Assembly: GCA_014607495.2 (NCBI GenBank)
Contig: CP053148.1
Coordinates: forward strand, 15,128,001 to 15,192,000
DNA length: 64,000 nt
Direction of reading: 5' to 3'
From: Carposina sasakii
Lineage: Eukaryota; Arthropoda; Insecta; Lepidoptera; Carposinidae
The notes below the pieces were generated by a model, which saw only the letters and a list, made by a program, of their open reading frames with translations, had not been told where the DNA came from and did no database searches. Each line of letters opens with the position of its first letter. The first letter of the stretch is position 1. Shown in pieces: positions 52,601-61,309 of the stretch. Made by a program: the position numbers and the translations under genes.

Positions 52601-52694
52601 ACAGTGCTAAGAGGAACGCTCTCATCGAGGACAGGAAACATGCCATTCTCATGCTGGACTCGCTCAAAAACGTTGGACAGGAAAGTACGGCGAG
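34572..52694 (+). CDS. ODAD3: Outer dynein arm docking complex protein ODAD3/CCDC151-like, 3' incomplete
   Basis: Exons: 34572-34671, 36903-37102, 40904-41008, 42368-42538, 49684-49932, 50574-50719, 52548-52694. All borders are GT-AG and phases agree throughout, giving 372 codons. The ATG is preceded in frame by TAG 24 bases upstream. The protein is almost wholly charged and heptad-like, hence coiled coil. It aligns by eye with vertebrate CCDC151: [16 protein letters not shown] against INELKKKIQLLEGDRK; then [40 protein letters not shown]; and [20 protein letters not shown]. In other animals this protein helps attach outer dynein arms to ciliary and sperm axonemes. In a moth the only motile axonemes are in sperm, so testis expression is expected (inference). 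The last exon ends in phase 2, so coding continues downstream. Confidence 0.8.
34765..34887 (+). repeat. SINE/LINE-tail repeat (CGCGTGGTGCCGG family), 3' part
   Basis: Only the 3' third: CGGCCTGCCCAGCGTGGTGA, GGTGGGGGAGGCCTACACGT, CCAGCAGTGGATTG, then GAAGACGTAAGACG. Confidence 0.75.
35465..36385. repeat. Core-and-array element, copy 2
   Basis: The left arm (about 35540-35790) repeats TTTGGCATAAT-like words around ten times. The right arm (about 36120-36330) carries the complement (TATGCCAAA, AATGCCAAACGAT). GTCCGGATCGG occurs near both limits (35471 and 36370). The middle, 35829-35935, has GTAGGTTAGGTTAGGTTAG and a GC block (GAGCGAAGCGAGCGTGCCGC, GGCAGCGGCCGGCGA) shared with 5826-5930. Confidence 0.6.
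36810..36895 (+). repeat. tRNA-derived SINE tail abutting exon 2
   Basis: CTACATAAGACCTTAGGGAT and CTTAGTGTGGGACTAGGTCA match the end of the SINE at 21290-21545. It ends within about ten bases of the exon 2 acceptor at 36902, so part of the branch and polypyrimidine region may be SINE-derived. Confidence 0.7.
36903..37102 (+). CDS. ODAD3: ODAD3-like exon 2
   Basis: Acceptor CGCACCAG, donor GTGAGT. Residues 34-100: [56 protein letters not shown], ending NSQAD. It has strong heptad character. Confidence 0.85.
37497..37822 (+). mobile_element. Short non-autonomous Helitron with readable empty site
   Basis: 5' TCTATACATATAATAAAAAT, 3' hairpin CCACG...CGTGG and end GTCCACTAG. It sits between A (37496) and T (37823) in host CTTAA/TACATATT. 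The same host repeat without insertion reads CTTAATACATA on the other arm (near 38605, reverse) and GTTAATACATA at about 58764. Insertion between A and T without duplication is the Helitron hallmark. Confidence 0.85.
38126..38460 (-). repeat. tRNA-like composite repeat, copy 1
   Basis: On the minus strand about 38212-38143 resembles a tRNA: GACCCGGTGGCTCAGTGGTT (A box) and GGTTCGATTCCCACCCGGGT (B box). The anticodon stem is broken. The flanks (AAAATTATTAATAAAGAAAT on one side, ACTCGGATGACGAATTTTAC and GGCAACGTTATTTTTCATCC on the other) recur with the copy at 42118-42305, so it is a SINE-type repeat rather than a tRNA gene. Confidence 0.7.
38860..39215 (-). repeat. 129-bp minisatellite, three units
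   Basis: AAGGAGTTCTGTAGCTTCAT marks units at about 38907, 39036 and 39169. The 133-base second interval reflects a four-base insertion. The first two units share an open minus-strand frame of 80 codons. Same unit as 59695-60800. Confidence 0.8.
39715..39950 (-). mobile_element. Short Helitron, reverse orientation
   Basis: On the minus strand: start TCCTACTGATATTATAAATG, end GGACGAAGTCGCAGGCGTCC plus ACTAG. It contains CATCCATC repeats (about 39893-39915). It is flanked by A at 39714 and T at 39951. Confidence 0.8.
39951..40903. other. ODAD3-like intron 2, rest, no gene seen
   Basis: AT-rich apart from a GC patch at about 40050-40090. No exon until the acceptor TTTGTCAG at 40903. Confidence 0.5.
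40904..41008 (+). CDS. ODAD3: ODAD3-like exon 3
   Basis: 105 bases, phase 0 at both ends. [20 protein letters not shown] continues into a lysine-rich helix and FRTMQ. It matches the ALEHLDHRLREKVKQLNALR segment of vertebrate CCDC151 in position and pattern. Confidence 0.85.
41633..41815 (-). mobile_element. Helitron fragment, reverse orientation
   Basis: Plus-strand start CTAGCGGCCGCCCACGACTT plus CGTCCGCGTG is a reversed Helitron 3' hairpin and CTAG end. Further on, GAGATTAGCGCGTTCAAACA and CTTTATAATAAGTACTT are the diverged 5' portion. Confidence 0.65.
41841..42065 (+). pseudogene. Non-LTR retrotransposon 3' end (C-terminal reverse transcriptase fragment)
   Basis: An open stretch reads [20 protein letters not shown], then [20 protein letters not shown] and [10 protein letters not shown] before a stop. 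GRPxxRWxDDI with a later WKxLGEAF is the usual C-terminal tail of RTE-like and related insect LINEs. Everything upstream in the element is missing. Confidence 0.75.
42118..42305 (-). repeat. tRNA-like composite repeat, copy 2
   Basis: On the minus strand about 42228-42157 reads GGTAGCTCAGTGGTAAGAGC and GGTTCGATTCCCACTCGGGT. The same flanks as at 38126-38460 (ATTATTAATAAAGAAATGGA and CTCGGATGACGAATTTTACG). The copy ends about 60 bases before exon 4. Confidence 0.7.
42368..42538 (+). CDS. ODAD3: ODAD3-like exon 4
   Basis: 171 bases, phase 0 to 0, acceptor GCTGTAG, donor [26 protein letters not shown], then [20 protein letters not shown] and KILDILKK (residues 136-192). It aligns with vertebrate RLEKARMKAQEAEHITSVYL. 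Confidence 0.85.
43024..43595. mobile_element. Non-autonomous hAT element B' (CACTGGCGGCT ends)
   Basis: Ends CACTGGCGGCT and AGCCGCCAGTG. The flanks are identical 8-base duplications TAAGAGAG (43016-43023 and 43596-43603). The interior has a GC-richer part with GTCTACGCATACGC-like words. A second, longer member with inverted order is 45535-47887. Confidence 0.9.
43604..44816. other. ODAD3-like intron 4, nothing recognised
   Basis: AT-rich; open frames here have no support. Confidence 0.5.
45535..47887. mobile_element. hAT element B inserted in element A
   Basis: Ends CACTGGCGGCTCCTG and GGAGCCGCCAGTG, as in 43024-43595. The flanks are near-identical 8-mers ATTAGTAG (45527-45534) and ATAAGTAG (47888-47895). 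Its own sequence resumes at 47388 after element C. Confidence 0.8.
45600..47387 (+). mobile_element. hAT-like element C inserted in element B
   Basis: Left end TAGGGATGGTGCTTATTTAC; right end complementary to TAGACATGGGTCGTACTTGC. The flanks are ATGTAAAT (45592-45599) and ATGCAAAT (47388-47395), an 8-base duplication with one change. The uninterrupted B sequence at 43524-43545 supports the site. Subterminal units of about 249 bases (ACCAGGTACGGG at 45662 and 45911) repeat in tandem. At 46531-46569 a short frame, [12 protein letters not shown] and stop, resembles the start of a BED-finger hAT transposase. Confidence 0.75.
49684..49932 (+). CDS. ODAD3: ODAD3-like exon 5
   Basis: 249 bases, phase 0 to 0. 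[40 protein letters not shown], then [20 protein letters not shown] and PNLIRKE (residues 193-275). Charged helices with a Pro-containing break near the end. Confidence 0.85.
50574..50719 (+). CDS. ODAD3: ODAD3-like exon 6
   Basis: 146 bases, phase 0 to 2, acceptor CTGCCAG, donor [26 protein letters not shown] then [19 protein letters not shown]. The LQKAT...FDQI pattern corresponds to LREATxVTDxQ...FxxQ in CCDC151 and its paralogues. Confidence 0.8.
50838..51838 (+). pseudogene. Degraded RTE-like reverse transcriptase (internal deletion)
   Basis: Sense-strand frames read [19 protein letters not shown], then a shifted [20 protein letters not shown] and [11 protein letters not shown] (early reverse transcriptase motifs). 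From about 51265 the C-terminal part follows: [40 protein letters not shown] and RGRPPATW. The segment between, which should hold the catalytic FADD box, is missing; stops and frameshifts occur. It lies in the intron between ODAD3-like exons 6 and 7. Confidence 0.85.
51839..52547. other. ODAD3-like intron 6, rest
   Basis: AT-rich; nothing recognised before the acceptor TTTGTGTAG at 52547. Confidence 0.5.
52548..52694 (+). CDS. ODAD3: ODAD3-like exon 7
   Basis: 147 bases, phase 2 to 2, donor [26 protein letters not shown], then [20 protein letters not shown] and VGQESTAR. Corresponds to the LETLKSENEQTLVRLKQEK...LEDLKYSG region of CCDC151. Reading past the donor reaches a stop, but homologues continue for over 150 residues. 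Confidence 0.85.
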
Positions 52695-53004
52695 GTATGT
52701 GTTTAGTCTGCTTGTTTGTATATCTTAGTCTGTTTACAATAATAAAAATAATTGAGCCGCCATAGTTACACACACTGAGTTCCTCAGTCGCCTCTTACGA
52801 TATGATAAAAGGAGATGTATTTCATCTGTCTCAGTCAATTTCCGCCACAGCACAGAAAAATAATATTCTGATAACCTATAATAATTATGTTTCTATTCTT
52901 TAGAATTTATTCTTCATAATTATTACGTTCGTAAATATTAGCTTTATGCTTATGCTTTAAAAAATATTGTATCTACTATCATTATATTGTTTTATTTTAC
53001 GTGG

Positions 53005-53262
53005 CCGCGTGGTGCCGGCAGAGTAGAATTTGTACCACCCCATGTCTGCCCGTGGGTATCGTACGAGCCGATTAAGGGTTTCCGGGAGGTGGGCAGCAGC
53101 GCCTCCCGTGTTGACAACATAGTCCAAAATACAAACTGCGGTCACCAACCCGCCTGCCCAGCGTGGTGACTACGGGCAAATACCCCCCGTGGCAGTCTTG
53201 TGGCGTGACCTGGGGGAGGCCTACGTCCACCAGTGGACTGCAATAGGCTGATGATGATGATT
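53005..53262 (+). repeat. SINE/LINE-tail repeat (CGCGTGGTGCCGG family), full copy
   Basis: The best-preserved copy: CCGCGTGGTGCCGGCAGAGT to GGCCTACGTCCACCAGTGGA and a GCTGATGATGATGA tail. Confidence 0.85.
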
Positions 53263-53284
53263 TTACGATGACGATGTCACACTC

Positions 53285-53440
53285 TTTCGTTTACATACAC
53301 ACATGGCTGTGTTCCCAATGGGTGATCCTAAAATCACATCTACAATAGCGGGGCTAGATGTAAAATATCGATGACAAGTTGTTCATCACCTGAGAGTATG
53401 CCCTGAGTTACATAGTCAACTTAGGATATGCACATGCAAT
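53285..53440. repeat. Dispersed repeat related to 54755-54900
   Basis: Shares AATAGCGGGGCTAGATGTAA, GATGACAAGTTGTTCATCAC and CTGAGAGTATGCCC, diverged, with 54790-54860. Confidence 0.6.
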
Positions 53441-53534
53441 TGAGCATAGGAATTCAATTAACAAATGTGGCAAAAGGAAGAAACTAGAATTCTCATGCAG
53501 TTCGGCAACAAAGAGACTATAGTGTCGACACCCT

Positions 53535-53726
53535 TCAATGAGGGATTTTAGAAGTAATTAACTGAACTATTGGAAGTAATTTTTTTTAGTACAAATCACC
53601 TGGTTAGATGGCGTGAGCGCAGTGATAGGTGGGGTGGGGGGGATTAGGGTAGGTTGAGGGGTAGGTGATGCGCTCACGCCATCTAGTTTTGACTGTTATT
53701 TTAACTTGTCAGAAAATCCCTCATTG
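53535..53726. repeat. MITE with TCAATGAGGGATTTT ends and inner hairpin
   Basis: Outer inverted repeat TCAATGAGGGATTTT and AAAATCCCTCATTGA. Inner inverted repeat AGATGGCGTGAGCGCA (about 53606) and TGCGCTCACGCCATCT (about 53670) flanks a G-rich spacer (GGTGGGGTGGGGGGGATTAG). Confidence 0.75.
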
Positions 53727-53984
53727 ACCTTTGACTATGGATCTTATAGACAGATAGCTAGCGTGCCTTCGATAGGGACGAAATATTTTGTCTATGGATA
53801 GAACTGATAGAGAAGATAGAAATTTAGGGTTACCAGTAAAAGGAAAAGTGCCTCAATCACTTGCGATGTACCTATCTTATTTAGCTTACATTTCGAGAAG
53901 AACCTAATGAAAGTAAAATTTTAATAAATTTCATATTCGTTGTCGAATTTATTACAAATGTCAATGTTTGTTGTGATAATTAAC

Positions 53985-54160
53985 CGGTAGGTGCAAACAT
54001 TGATGTGATGAACATCGATGTTTGTTTCCGAGTCATGGATGTTTATATACTTATCTATGTATTTATATACCGTTGCTTAGTACCCACGACACAAGACCTT
54101 AGGGATCTTAGTGTGGGACTAGGTCAATGTGTTGTGAAGTGTGTAAAAAACTTGATTCAA
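53985..54160 (+). repeat. tRNA-derived SINE, head truncated
   Basis: CCGGTAGGTGCAAACATTGA through ACCGTTGCTTAGTACCCACG to CTTAGTGTGGGACTAGGTCA and GTGTAAAAAACTTG; matches 21375-21545. Confidence 0.8.
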
Positions 54161-54754
54161 ACTTGAACTTGATTCAAATAATAAATTCCTAAAATCTTGA
54201 AAATCTGGCCATTCGATGAGGGACAAAAAATGACAAACTCTGTCTCCCTTTGTCACAAGCAATTAGCTATTTCCTTTTCTTATCCTGTGCGAATGAGAAG
54301 GAAGAAAGGCAGATTCTATACTATCATATCATGAAGAAGCGTACCTGCTTCATGTATACTATACTCTTTCTACGCTGGTGAAGGTGTTCATGCTAAAAAA
54401 TCATCATCATCTTGCCGCCCTTATCCCATTACTAAAGGCCCAAGGGGCGATAATCATCCGCGTCTGCCGCGGTTGCGGGCCAGCAGCTTTTGTAAAATGC
54501 AGATATACGAGTATATGTAAAAAATTAAAGCACATTTCACGACACGTAATACGCGGCTCCCGCTGCACCGGCGGGCAACTAGTAGAATCGCGCGGGCCGC
54601 GGTCACCCAAAGCTTAGGCGGGTTGCGCCCGCTAAAACGGTAAAAAATCGCTCCGTGAGTTCTAGCCTTAACTAAATATTTTTATTATTATTTAAAGAGT
54701 GGATGGAAAATGTATAAAACGCACATAGTACATACATACGTTTTCCAGATTTGG
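54161..54754. other. Intron or flank, no gene seen
   Basis: Holds a GC-rich part at about 54430-54640 with open frames on both strands that lack homology; probably repeat-derived. Confidence 0.4.
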
Positions 54755-54900
54755 GGCACTGTAGAATCATTAAGGAGGTCCCACAGCCACGATTCGCATA
54801 GCGGGGATAGATGTAAATGATCAGTGATAAGTTTCTAGCTTATCGCCTGAGAAAATGCCCGAGTTCTTAGATGTATTTTAGAAAAGCCCCGCATCAGCAC
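54755..54900. repeat. Dispersed repeat, partner of 53285-53440
   Basis: ATTAAGGAGGTCCCACAGCC, ATAGCGGGGATAGATGTAAA, AGCCCCGCATCAGCAC; related to the host repeat at 18228-18770. Confidence 0.55.
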
Positions 54901-55729
54901 AGGACAGGATAAATAAAACACAATCCAAAATAATTTTTTATTTTTATTAAAAGAATATTTACAAATCTTACACCATCTATATATGTGAGCTTACATCATC
55001 TACAGTTTCCATTTCTTCATGATGTGAGCAAGTCGCAGCATTATGGAAAATATTTACATGTAATACTTGCTTGTCTTTCCTGTATGTAAAAATTATAAAT
55101 CGATTTCAAATTATGGTTTTCTATGTAGGTTTATTTCTGCGTCTCCTACAAGTAGGTCTGTTAACACTTTTATTGGTTCCAAGTTCCAATGAAATCATCG
55201 ATTAATAAAATTATTTCTTGCATTATTTCTGGCATAACATGTTTATAGATCATCGTATTTATTGCATGTTTATTTTATAATTAACATTTTTCAAATTACC
55301 CATAATAACTCTAATAATTTTCAGGAAAATTTGTATCGGAAACCTAGCAACATTTAACAAAATATTTTTTTAGGTTATAAATATTTCAATTTGATATTTT
55401 TGGTTCAGTATTGATTGGAACTTATTACTTCATATGAAATAAAATTAACAATATGTACATTTCGGCATTAATCTTGAATACATATGGGCTGGTGATTTTT
55501 ACTAAAACACTACATACAATTGAAATGATGTGCTGGGTTGTTTTGTTTCCGAGTCACTTTTATAGCCTAAAACAGTACACCGCACCATGTTTTTGTTAAT
55601 AATAACGAAAAGTGATTTAATCACACTATTTTGTTTATCCTAGAATTGAAATTTCGCTTGGAATTTATATTTTTTCTCAAAATATAAAACTCGAAGTAAA
55701 AATCGCGATGTTAGCTCAAGTTTGTTTAG
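54901..55729. other. AT-rich sequence, nothing recognised
   Basis: No gene or clear repeat. Confidence 0.5.
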
Positions 55730-55958
55730 CCAACGAGAGATGGCTAAGCACCGGAAAGGCGTCACGGTTTCGAGACAAAAAATAAATTATTCTTACTCAT
55801 TTCGATACATTACATTTAGCATATTTCTGTGCCAATGCAACGGAAGACCACTTCTTCTATATCATTCTCTTTCTACGTTATTAACAAATAATTTGGTAGC
55901 ACTTGATATGATTAGACGTCAAGTAGGAATTGATGATAATGTATATTTTTTATTTTGA
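55730..55958 (+). CDS. Possible further ODAD3-like exon (weak)
   Basis: After a TTTGTTTAG that could serve as acceptor, an open frame in the phase needed by exon 7 begins QREMAKHRKGVTVSRQK, a charged, coil-like start. It then turns hydrophobic and ends at TGA 55956-55958. CCDC151 relatives do have a charged helix at this point, but no clear donor is visible and I see no firm sequence match. The real exon could also lie beyond the window. Confidence 0.2.
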
Positions 55959-56776
55959 TTAAAGTCTGATTTGGCCAGTATAATTTTCTAAAACTTTAAT
56001 CTGGAATATCTTTATTAATCCAGGTCGTACTGCAGAATACTATCCAGCTCCAGCTCTAGAGGAGCTTAAGCTCTATATTTCTATATATTTTTCATTAGTG
56101 TACGCTCAAAAAATGAGTCAACAAAAATTTTGTATGGGCGACTTACATCCTAACATACTTCTTTGACACAGGTCCGTCATATAAAGCGCCATACGCAGTA
56201 CTAAAGTTACCAAATGGAAAGTCGGAAATTTTTCTAGAATTTAGTTTTTTCTGATAATTTACTAATTTTATGAATGAAGTGAAACCTAAATTTTAGCAGG
56301 TTCCCTGTAGTAATTAAAAAAGGATATTTCTGTATAAAAATTATTTGGGAAGTCAGACATTTTATCATCAAACTATTTGTTTTAGATTTTACATTGAACT
56401 TTTTGACGTGAAACGTCTTTAAAATCGCGCCGACACATACGGGTACCAGGTTTAAAAACTGGACCGTAACGAAAAGGTCTATATCATCGTACCTTAATAA
56501 TTAAAAAACTATTGGTCTTAGAAACAAAAATGTGGTGTAAATATTTCACTTATATAGTCAGCTCGCTGTTATGACATTGAGTTCGTGTCGGGGTCAAGCG
56601 GGGCGGGGGGGGAGGGATACTGCGATAACTGTGCGAAACCGGCGCTCACGCTTGATTCTATTCAGTGTAACTCGTGACTCCGACTTTATAGCGTGGTGAT
56701 TCTTTCGTGTGTTTGTCAAGTTTATTTGAACCAATTGATTTATACAAAAATAAGTGTAATTTGGACAGTATTTATA
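55959..56776. other. No gene seen
   Basis: AT-rich with a G-rich stretch at 56590-56615. GACGTGAAACGTCT near 56404 is mirrored by AGACGTTTCACGTT near 57138, so the region 56400-57150 may be an old element holding the Helitron below. Confidence 0.4.
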
Positions 56777-56983
56777 TCTATACTAATATTATAAAGCTGA
56801 AGAGTTTGTTTGTTTGTTTGTTTGAACGCGCTAATCTCAGGAACTACTGGTCTGATTTGAAAAATTCTTTCAGTGTTAGATAGCCCATTTACCAAGGAAG
56901 GCTACAGTCTATACAACAACCTGCCCGGCTTCGCACGGGTACAACGCCCCCTCACGCGGACGAAGTCGTGGGCGGCTGCTATT
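56777..56983 (+). mobile_element. Short Helitron
   Basis: 5' TCTATACTAATATTATAAAG, then a GTTT repeat and GAACGCGCTAATCTCAGGAA. The 3' hairpin is CACGCGGACGAAGTCGTGGG, ending GCTGCTAT where CTAG is usual. Confidence 0.75.
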
Positions 56984-57530
56984 TAAAATAACCAGAAAGT
57001 GACAATAAATATATAAACATTTGCTATGTATTTTATGTTTCTATTACGTACCTGTTCTTTTTTTATTAAAATACTTAAAACAGCGTCTATCTTGTTTTCT
57101 TTTTTATCTTTTACTTTAAAAGCGATTCGCTAACATAGACGTTTCACGTTAAAACCAACGGCCGTGTGCCCCGACACAGCCCCACCCGCTTTTTTGAGAT
57201 AATATTTTATCGAGCAAAGTATAGGTATACACTATCGTGTAACGAATTAGCACATTCCTCAGACAATATCTTTAAGTATGTTGAGTATTATTTTCAAGAT
57301 CGATAGTTAGTTGTAAATACCAAAACAATTTGTTCTAGAGAAAGGTGTTTTCGCTTGTCCACTAGTGCCTATAAGTCCCACATGATAAGGGCTGAGCTTA
57401 CCGCCTATTTTTCGGACACAAATATAACAATCCAATGCTATTTTATTTTCTTATAAATTTTATTATTTTATGTAAACAATTTTTAAAAGCCATTTCGCTA
57501 ATTAACAAGATTTCTCAGAAATGAACACTG

Positions 57531-57750
57531 TTGACAAAAAACCAAGGAAAAAATCGTGATTTTTTAAAAGTTAGATTAAAATATCTATTTTTGAACAAGA
57601 AAACATATCTTTTTTTGTCTTTAAAGGTAAATAATGTAAAGAGCAGATTTTTATTTCAACAACGTATTTTTTTTTATGTTAGGAAAGTTAAAATATCTAT
57701 TTTCGTACAAGAAAAAAATCTCTTTTCTTTGTCTTTAAAAGGTAAATAAT
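57531..57750. repeat. Imperfect tandem duplication, about 118-bp unit
   Basis: TTAAAATATCTATTTTTGAA, TTTGTCTTTAAAGGTAAATA and ATGTAAAG recur about 118 bases on as TTAAAATATCTATTTTCGTA, TTTGTCTTTAAAAGGTAAAT. Confidence 0.6.
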
Positions 57751-57779
57751 GTAAAATGAAATAATTACTAAGCGAGCAG

Positions 57780-57925
57780 ATGTATTTTTATAAACCATTT
57801 AATATTTAGGGGTGTAAGTGGGTTTGTTTGACTAATACCTAAGATCATATTCAACCTCACCTGCCCGTGCTATACCTTGCTATTTCACCGACGAGGCTCT
57901 GACGCTACAAGATTATAATACCTAT
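57780..57925. repeat. Dispersed repeat, partner at 62935-63040
   Basis: GTGTAAGTGGGTTTGTTTGA, CCTCACCTGCCCGTGC and ACCGACGAGGCTCTGACGCT match 62935-63040 (ATAAGTGGGTTCGACTAATA, ACCGACGAGGCTCTGAAAGC). Confidence 0.65.
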
Positions 57926-58084
57926 ACTCCCATTGATGTATTTTATTTATATATTTTATATACTAAATAACTAATAATCTACGAACAAAAATTATTTGCA
58001 ATAGAAACTATACCTACTTTAAAAAAATAATTAGAGCTACAAAATAAAATAAAATTTACAAATTTACTCCGATTTTAATTATAG

Positions 58085-58250
58085 ACAAAAATGACATTTG
58101 GCGTGTTACCACTTTGGCGTAGTGAAAAAAAAAATTGTGTTGCTCCAAAATTATTCAAAATTATCGATTGAACTTTTCGATTAATTATACCTAATATTCT
58201 GTTACGGTTGATATTAAAAGGCCGGCTAATGTCTGAATTCCGAACGAAAA
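58085..58250. repeat. Dispersed repeat, partner at 3655-3820
   Basis: TGACATTTGGCGTGTTACCA to GCTAATGTCTGAATTCCGAA; same orientation as 3655-3820. Confidence 0.7.
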
Positions 58251-58262
58251 CTACGCGCGACT

Positions 58263-59482
58263 AAGTGCATTTATGCAGAAAAACGCAGTCTATTTACTCA
58301 ACTTTGAAACCTAATATCTTGGGAACCAGACACTTCCCAGGTATGCTTCCATGGAGAAAAATGATCGTGATGATGAGGAGATTCCGTAGTTTTCGGGAAC
58401 GTTGACGACTAAAAATTACCCTGTATATCCCAAAGTGAACGCTAAAAAGATGGAATAGCGGATCGATAGCATAAGATCTAGCATACCGTACTCACACAGC
58501 AAGCCTGAAATTCAGCGCGGATAGCTATCGGACACGGATAACTTTGCGAATGCACTGCACATATTTTTAACAGACTTTCGTAAAGCTGCAGTTCTGTATT
58601 CACAGAGTAGTAGGTAGGTGTGTAATATAATAGGGTCGTTTACAGTTTGTTTATTTGTATTTATATCGAAAGATCATAAAATAAACTGACTTTTAGAAAA
58701 AAAATTTAACCGACTTCAAAGTTTAACTAAAAAGCAATAAATAACGTAACTAATTTATCTAGTTAATACATATTAAATATCTCAAATTATTTAAATATTT
58801 ACAACTTAATACCTAATACTTTAACAAAGTCATCTTTAACTATTTAAATATTTATAATTATAACTTATTTTTGGAGTCGGTGCCAGCCAAACAAATAAAT
58901 GTAATTAAGAAAACTGACCCACACTAAATAGTAAAACCAAGAATAGGAAATTGCATTACCGCTGCCTACTACACCGTATTGTATTTTGCCGTGTGTGTGT
59001 CGTTGCCAGCCGCGCGCGTCCATCAATACAACAGACTACGTTACCTAGGCTGGCACCGACTCCAAAAAATAAGTGATAATTATAAATATTTAAATAGTTA
59101 AAGATGACTTTGTTAAAGTATTAGGTATTAAGTTGTAAATATTTAAATAATTTGAGATATTTAATATGTATTAACTAGATAAATTAGTTACGTTATTTAT
59201 TGCTTTTTAGTTAAACTTTGAAGTCGGTTAAATTTTTTTTCTAAAAGTCAGTTTATTTCTCGATTTTTAGTTGTGTTAATGCGTTGTGGACTTAAATAGA
59301 TGCTAGTTTATACATGGTGATTTTTAGTTGTCAACGTTCCTGAAAACTACGTAATCTCCTCATCATCACTATCATTTTTCTCCTTGGAAGCATACCTGGG
59401 AAGAGTCTGGTTTCCAAAATATTAGGGTCCAAAGTTGAGTAAATAGACTGCGTTTTTCTGCATGAATGCACAAAGACGCGCG
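58263..59482. repeat. Double inverted repeat, 1.2 kb
   Basis: The outer arms are 58265-58428 and 59318-59478 (GCAGAAAAACGCAGTCTATT against its complement AATAGACTGCGTTTTTCTGC). The inner arms are 58690-58890 and 59050-59265 (AACTTAATACCTAATACTTT against its complement). The inner pair belongs to type D copy 2. The spacer has CGCGCGCGTCCATC and TGTGTGTGTCG. Confidence 0.75.
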
Positions 59483-61073
59483 TAGCAAGATTTTTCACGA
59501 GAAATAATTAATATCTGTCTATGAAAAAACCTAGCATAAACACTAGACACTATAAATTTCGCCGGATCAAGTAATTAAATAGAAAAAATCCCAGCATTTT
59601 TTTTTGTATAAACTTACTTTATTTAATGTATAGAGTACGTACCCTTCGTTAATGGTGGCCACAAAAAAACACCCTGTATAGTTTCCATCGACCAATTGCA
59701 GTACTGTTCCCTAACTCCTGTAGCTTGACCATCAGCACAGCAGCATCAGATGTTGATTCAAGTATACCTCACAAGCAACAAGTTAGCCCTACATACCACT
59801 ATATAGATTCCATCGACCAATTTTAGTACTGTCTCCCAACTCCTAAGCGTTAAGGAGTTCTGTAGCTTCATCATCAGCACAGCACTATCAGATGTTGATT
59901 CAAGTAACACGTCAGCCCTACACACTACTAAATAGTTTTCATCGACCAATTGCTGTACTGTCTCCCAACTCCTAACCGTTAAGGAGTTCTGTAGCTTCAT
60001 CATCAGCACAGCACTATCAGATGTTGATTCAAGTAACACGTCAGCCCTACACACTACTAAATAGTTTTCATCGACCAATTGCTGTACTGTCTCCCAACTC
60101 CTAACCGTTAAGGAGTTCTGTAGCTTCATCATCAGCACAGCACTATCAGATGTTGATTCAAGTAACACGTCAGCCCTACACACTACTAAATGGTTTTCAT
60201 CGACCAATTGCTGTACTGTCTCCCAACTCCTAACCGTTAAGGAGTTCTGTAGCTTCATCATCAGCACAGCACTATCAGATGTTGATTCAAGTAACACGTC
60301 AGCCCTACACACTACTAAATAGTTTTCATCGACCAATTGCTGTACTGTCTCCCAACTCCTAACCGTTAAGGAGTTCTGTAGCTTCATCATCAGCACAGCA
60401 CTATCAGATGTTGATTCAAGTAACACGTCAGCCCTACACACTACTAAATAGTTTTCATCGACCAATTGCTGTACTGTCTCCCAACTCCTAACCGTTAAGG
60501 AGTTCTGTAGCTTCATCATCAGCACAGCACTATCAGATGCTGATTCAAGTAACACGTCAGCCCTACACACTACTAAATAGTTTTCATCGACCAATTGCTG
60601 TACTGTCTCCCAACTCCTAACCGTTAAGGAGTTCTGTAGCTTCATCATCAGCACAGCAGCATCAGATGTTTATTCAAGTAACACGTTAGCCCTACATACT
60701 ACTAAATTGTTTCCATTGACCAATTGCAGTACTGTATCCTAACTCCTAACGGTTAAGGAGTTCTGTAGCTTCATCATCAGCACAGCAGCATTAGATGTTG
60801 ACACCCTGAAGCATATACCTGAGTAAGACATGATTACGTAACAAAAGCACCATACGAGCATACAATTTTCGGTGGTTGCCCTAGATTTCTCCTGGATCTC
60901 ATCATCAGATCCTGACCTGGTGAAAATGGGACCACCTCAGAAGTGAACTCTATCCAACCAAAAAAAAAAATTTGAAATCCGTTTATAATTGACGGAAATA
61001 TCGGTGAACATACATAAAAAAAATTATACATACAGACGAATTGAGAACCTCCTCCTTTTTTTGAAGTCGGTTA
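58683..61073. repeat. CCGACTTCAAA-bounded repeat (type D), copy 2
   Basis: Same order as 37397-39492: palindrome, 129-bp minisatellite (here nine units), and the 3' part with GCATATACCTGAGTAAGACA, CCCTAGATTTCTCCTGGATC and ATACAGACGAATTGAGAACC, ending GAAGTCGGTTAATAAA. A 3' fragment of the same type stands alone at 61436-61494. Confidence 0.7.
59695..60800 (-). repeat. 129-bp minisatellite, nine units, open on the minus strand
   Basis: AAGGAGTTCTGTAGCTTCAT recurs at about 59852, 59981, 60110, 60239, 60368, 60497, 60626 and 60755, with a degenerate ninth unit near 59716. The middle units are almost identical. The minus strand is open for 298 codons (60654-59758), each unit giving 43 residues with [20 protein letters not shown] and [14 protein letters not shown] do not recognise the peptide. 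It has no signal peptide and no flanking coding sequence. Confidence 0.85.
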
Positions 61074-61309
61074 ATAAAATAAACATTTGCGAAAGAAAAA
61101 CTTCGCTAGCGTGAAAACTTTCCGGGATATAACGATTTCAAAATCACAATTTTAGACTTGCCAAAAAACGCTCCATACAAACGGCTACCACAACGTGACG
61201 GCACTCTTTAAGCAATAATTAAACGCTCAACTAAAACTCACGAGAAATAATTAATATCTGTAATAAAAACTAGCATAAAGACTGGACACTATAAATTTAC
61301 CCCGATCAA

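Noticed and set aside
54378..54617. 79-codon frame with overlapping minus-strand frame
   Set aside because: Open on both strands because of local GC content; no homology and no splice support.
59758..60654. 298-residue host protein
   Set aside because: The frame is entirely minisatellite and sits inside a repeat present twice; there is no non-repeat coding sequence or start context. Reported as a repeat with an open question.
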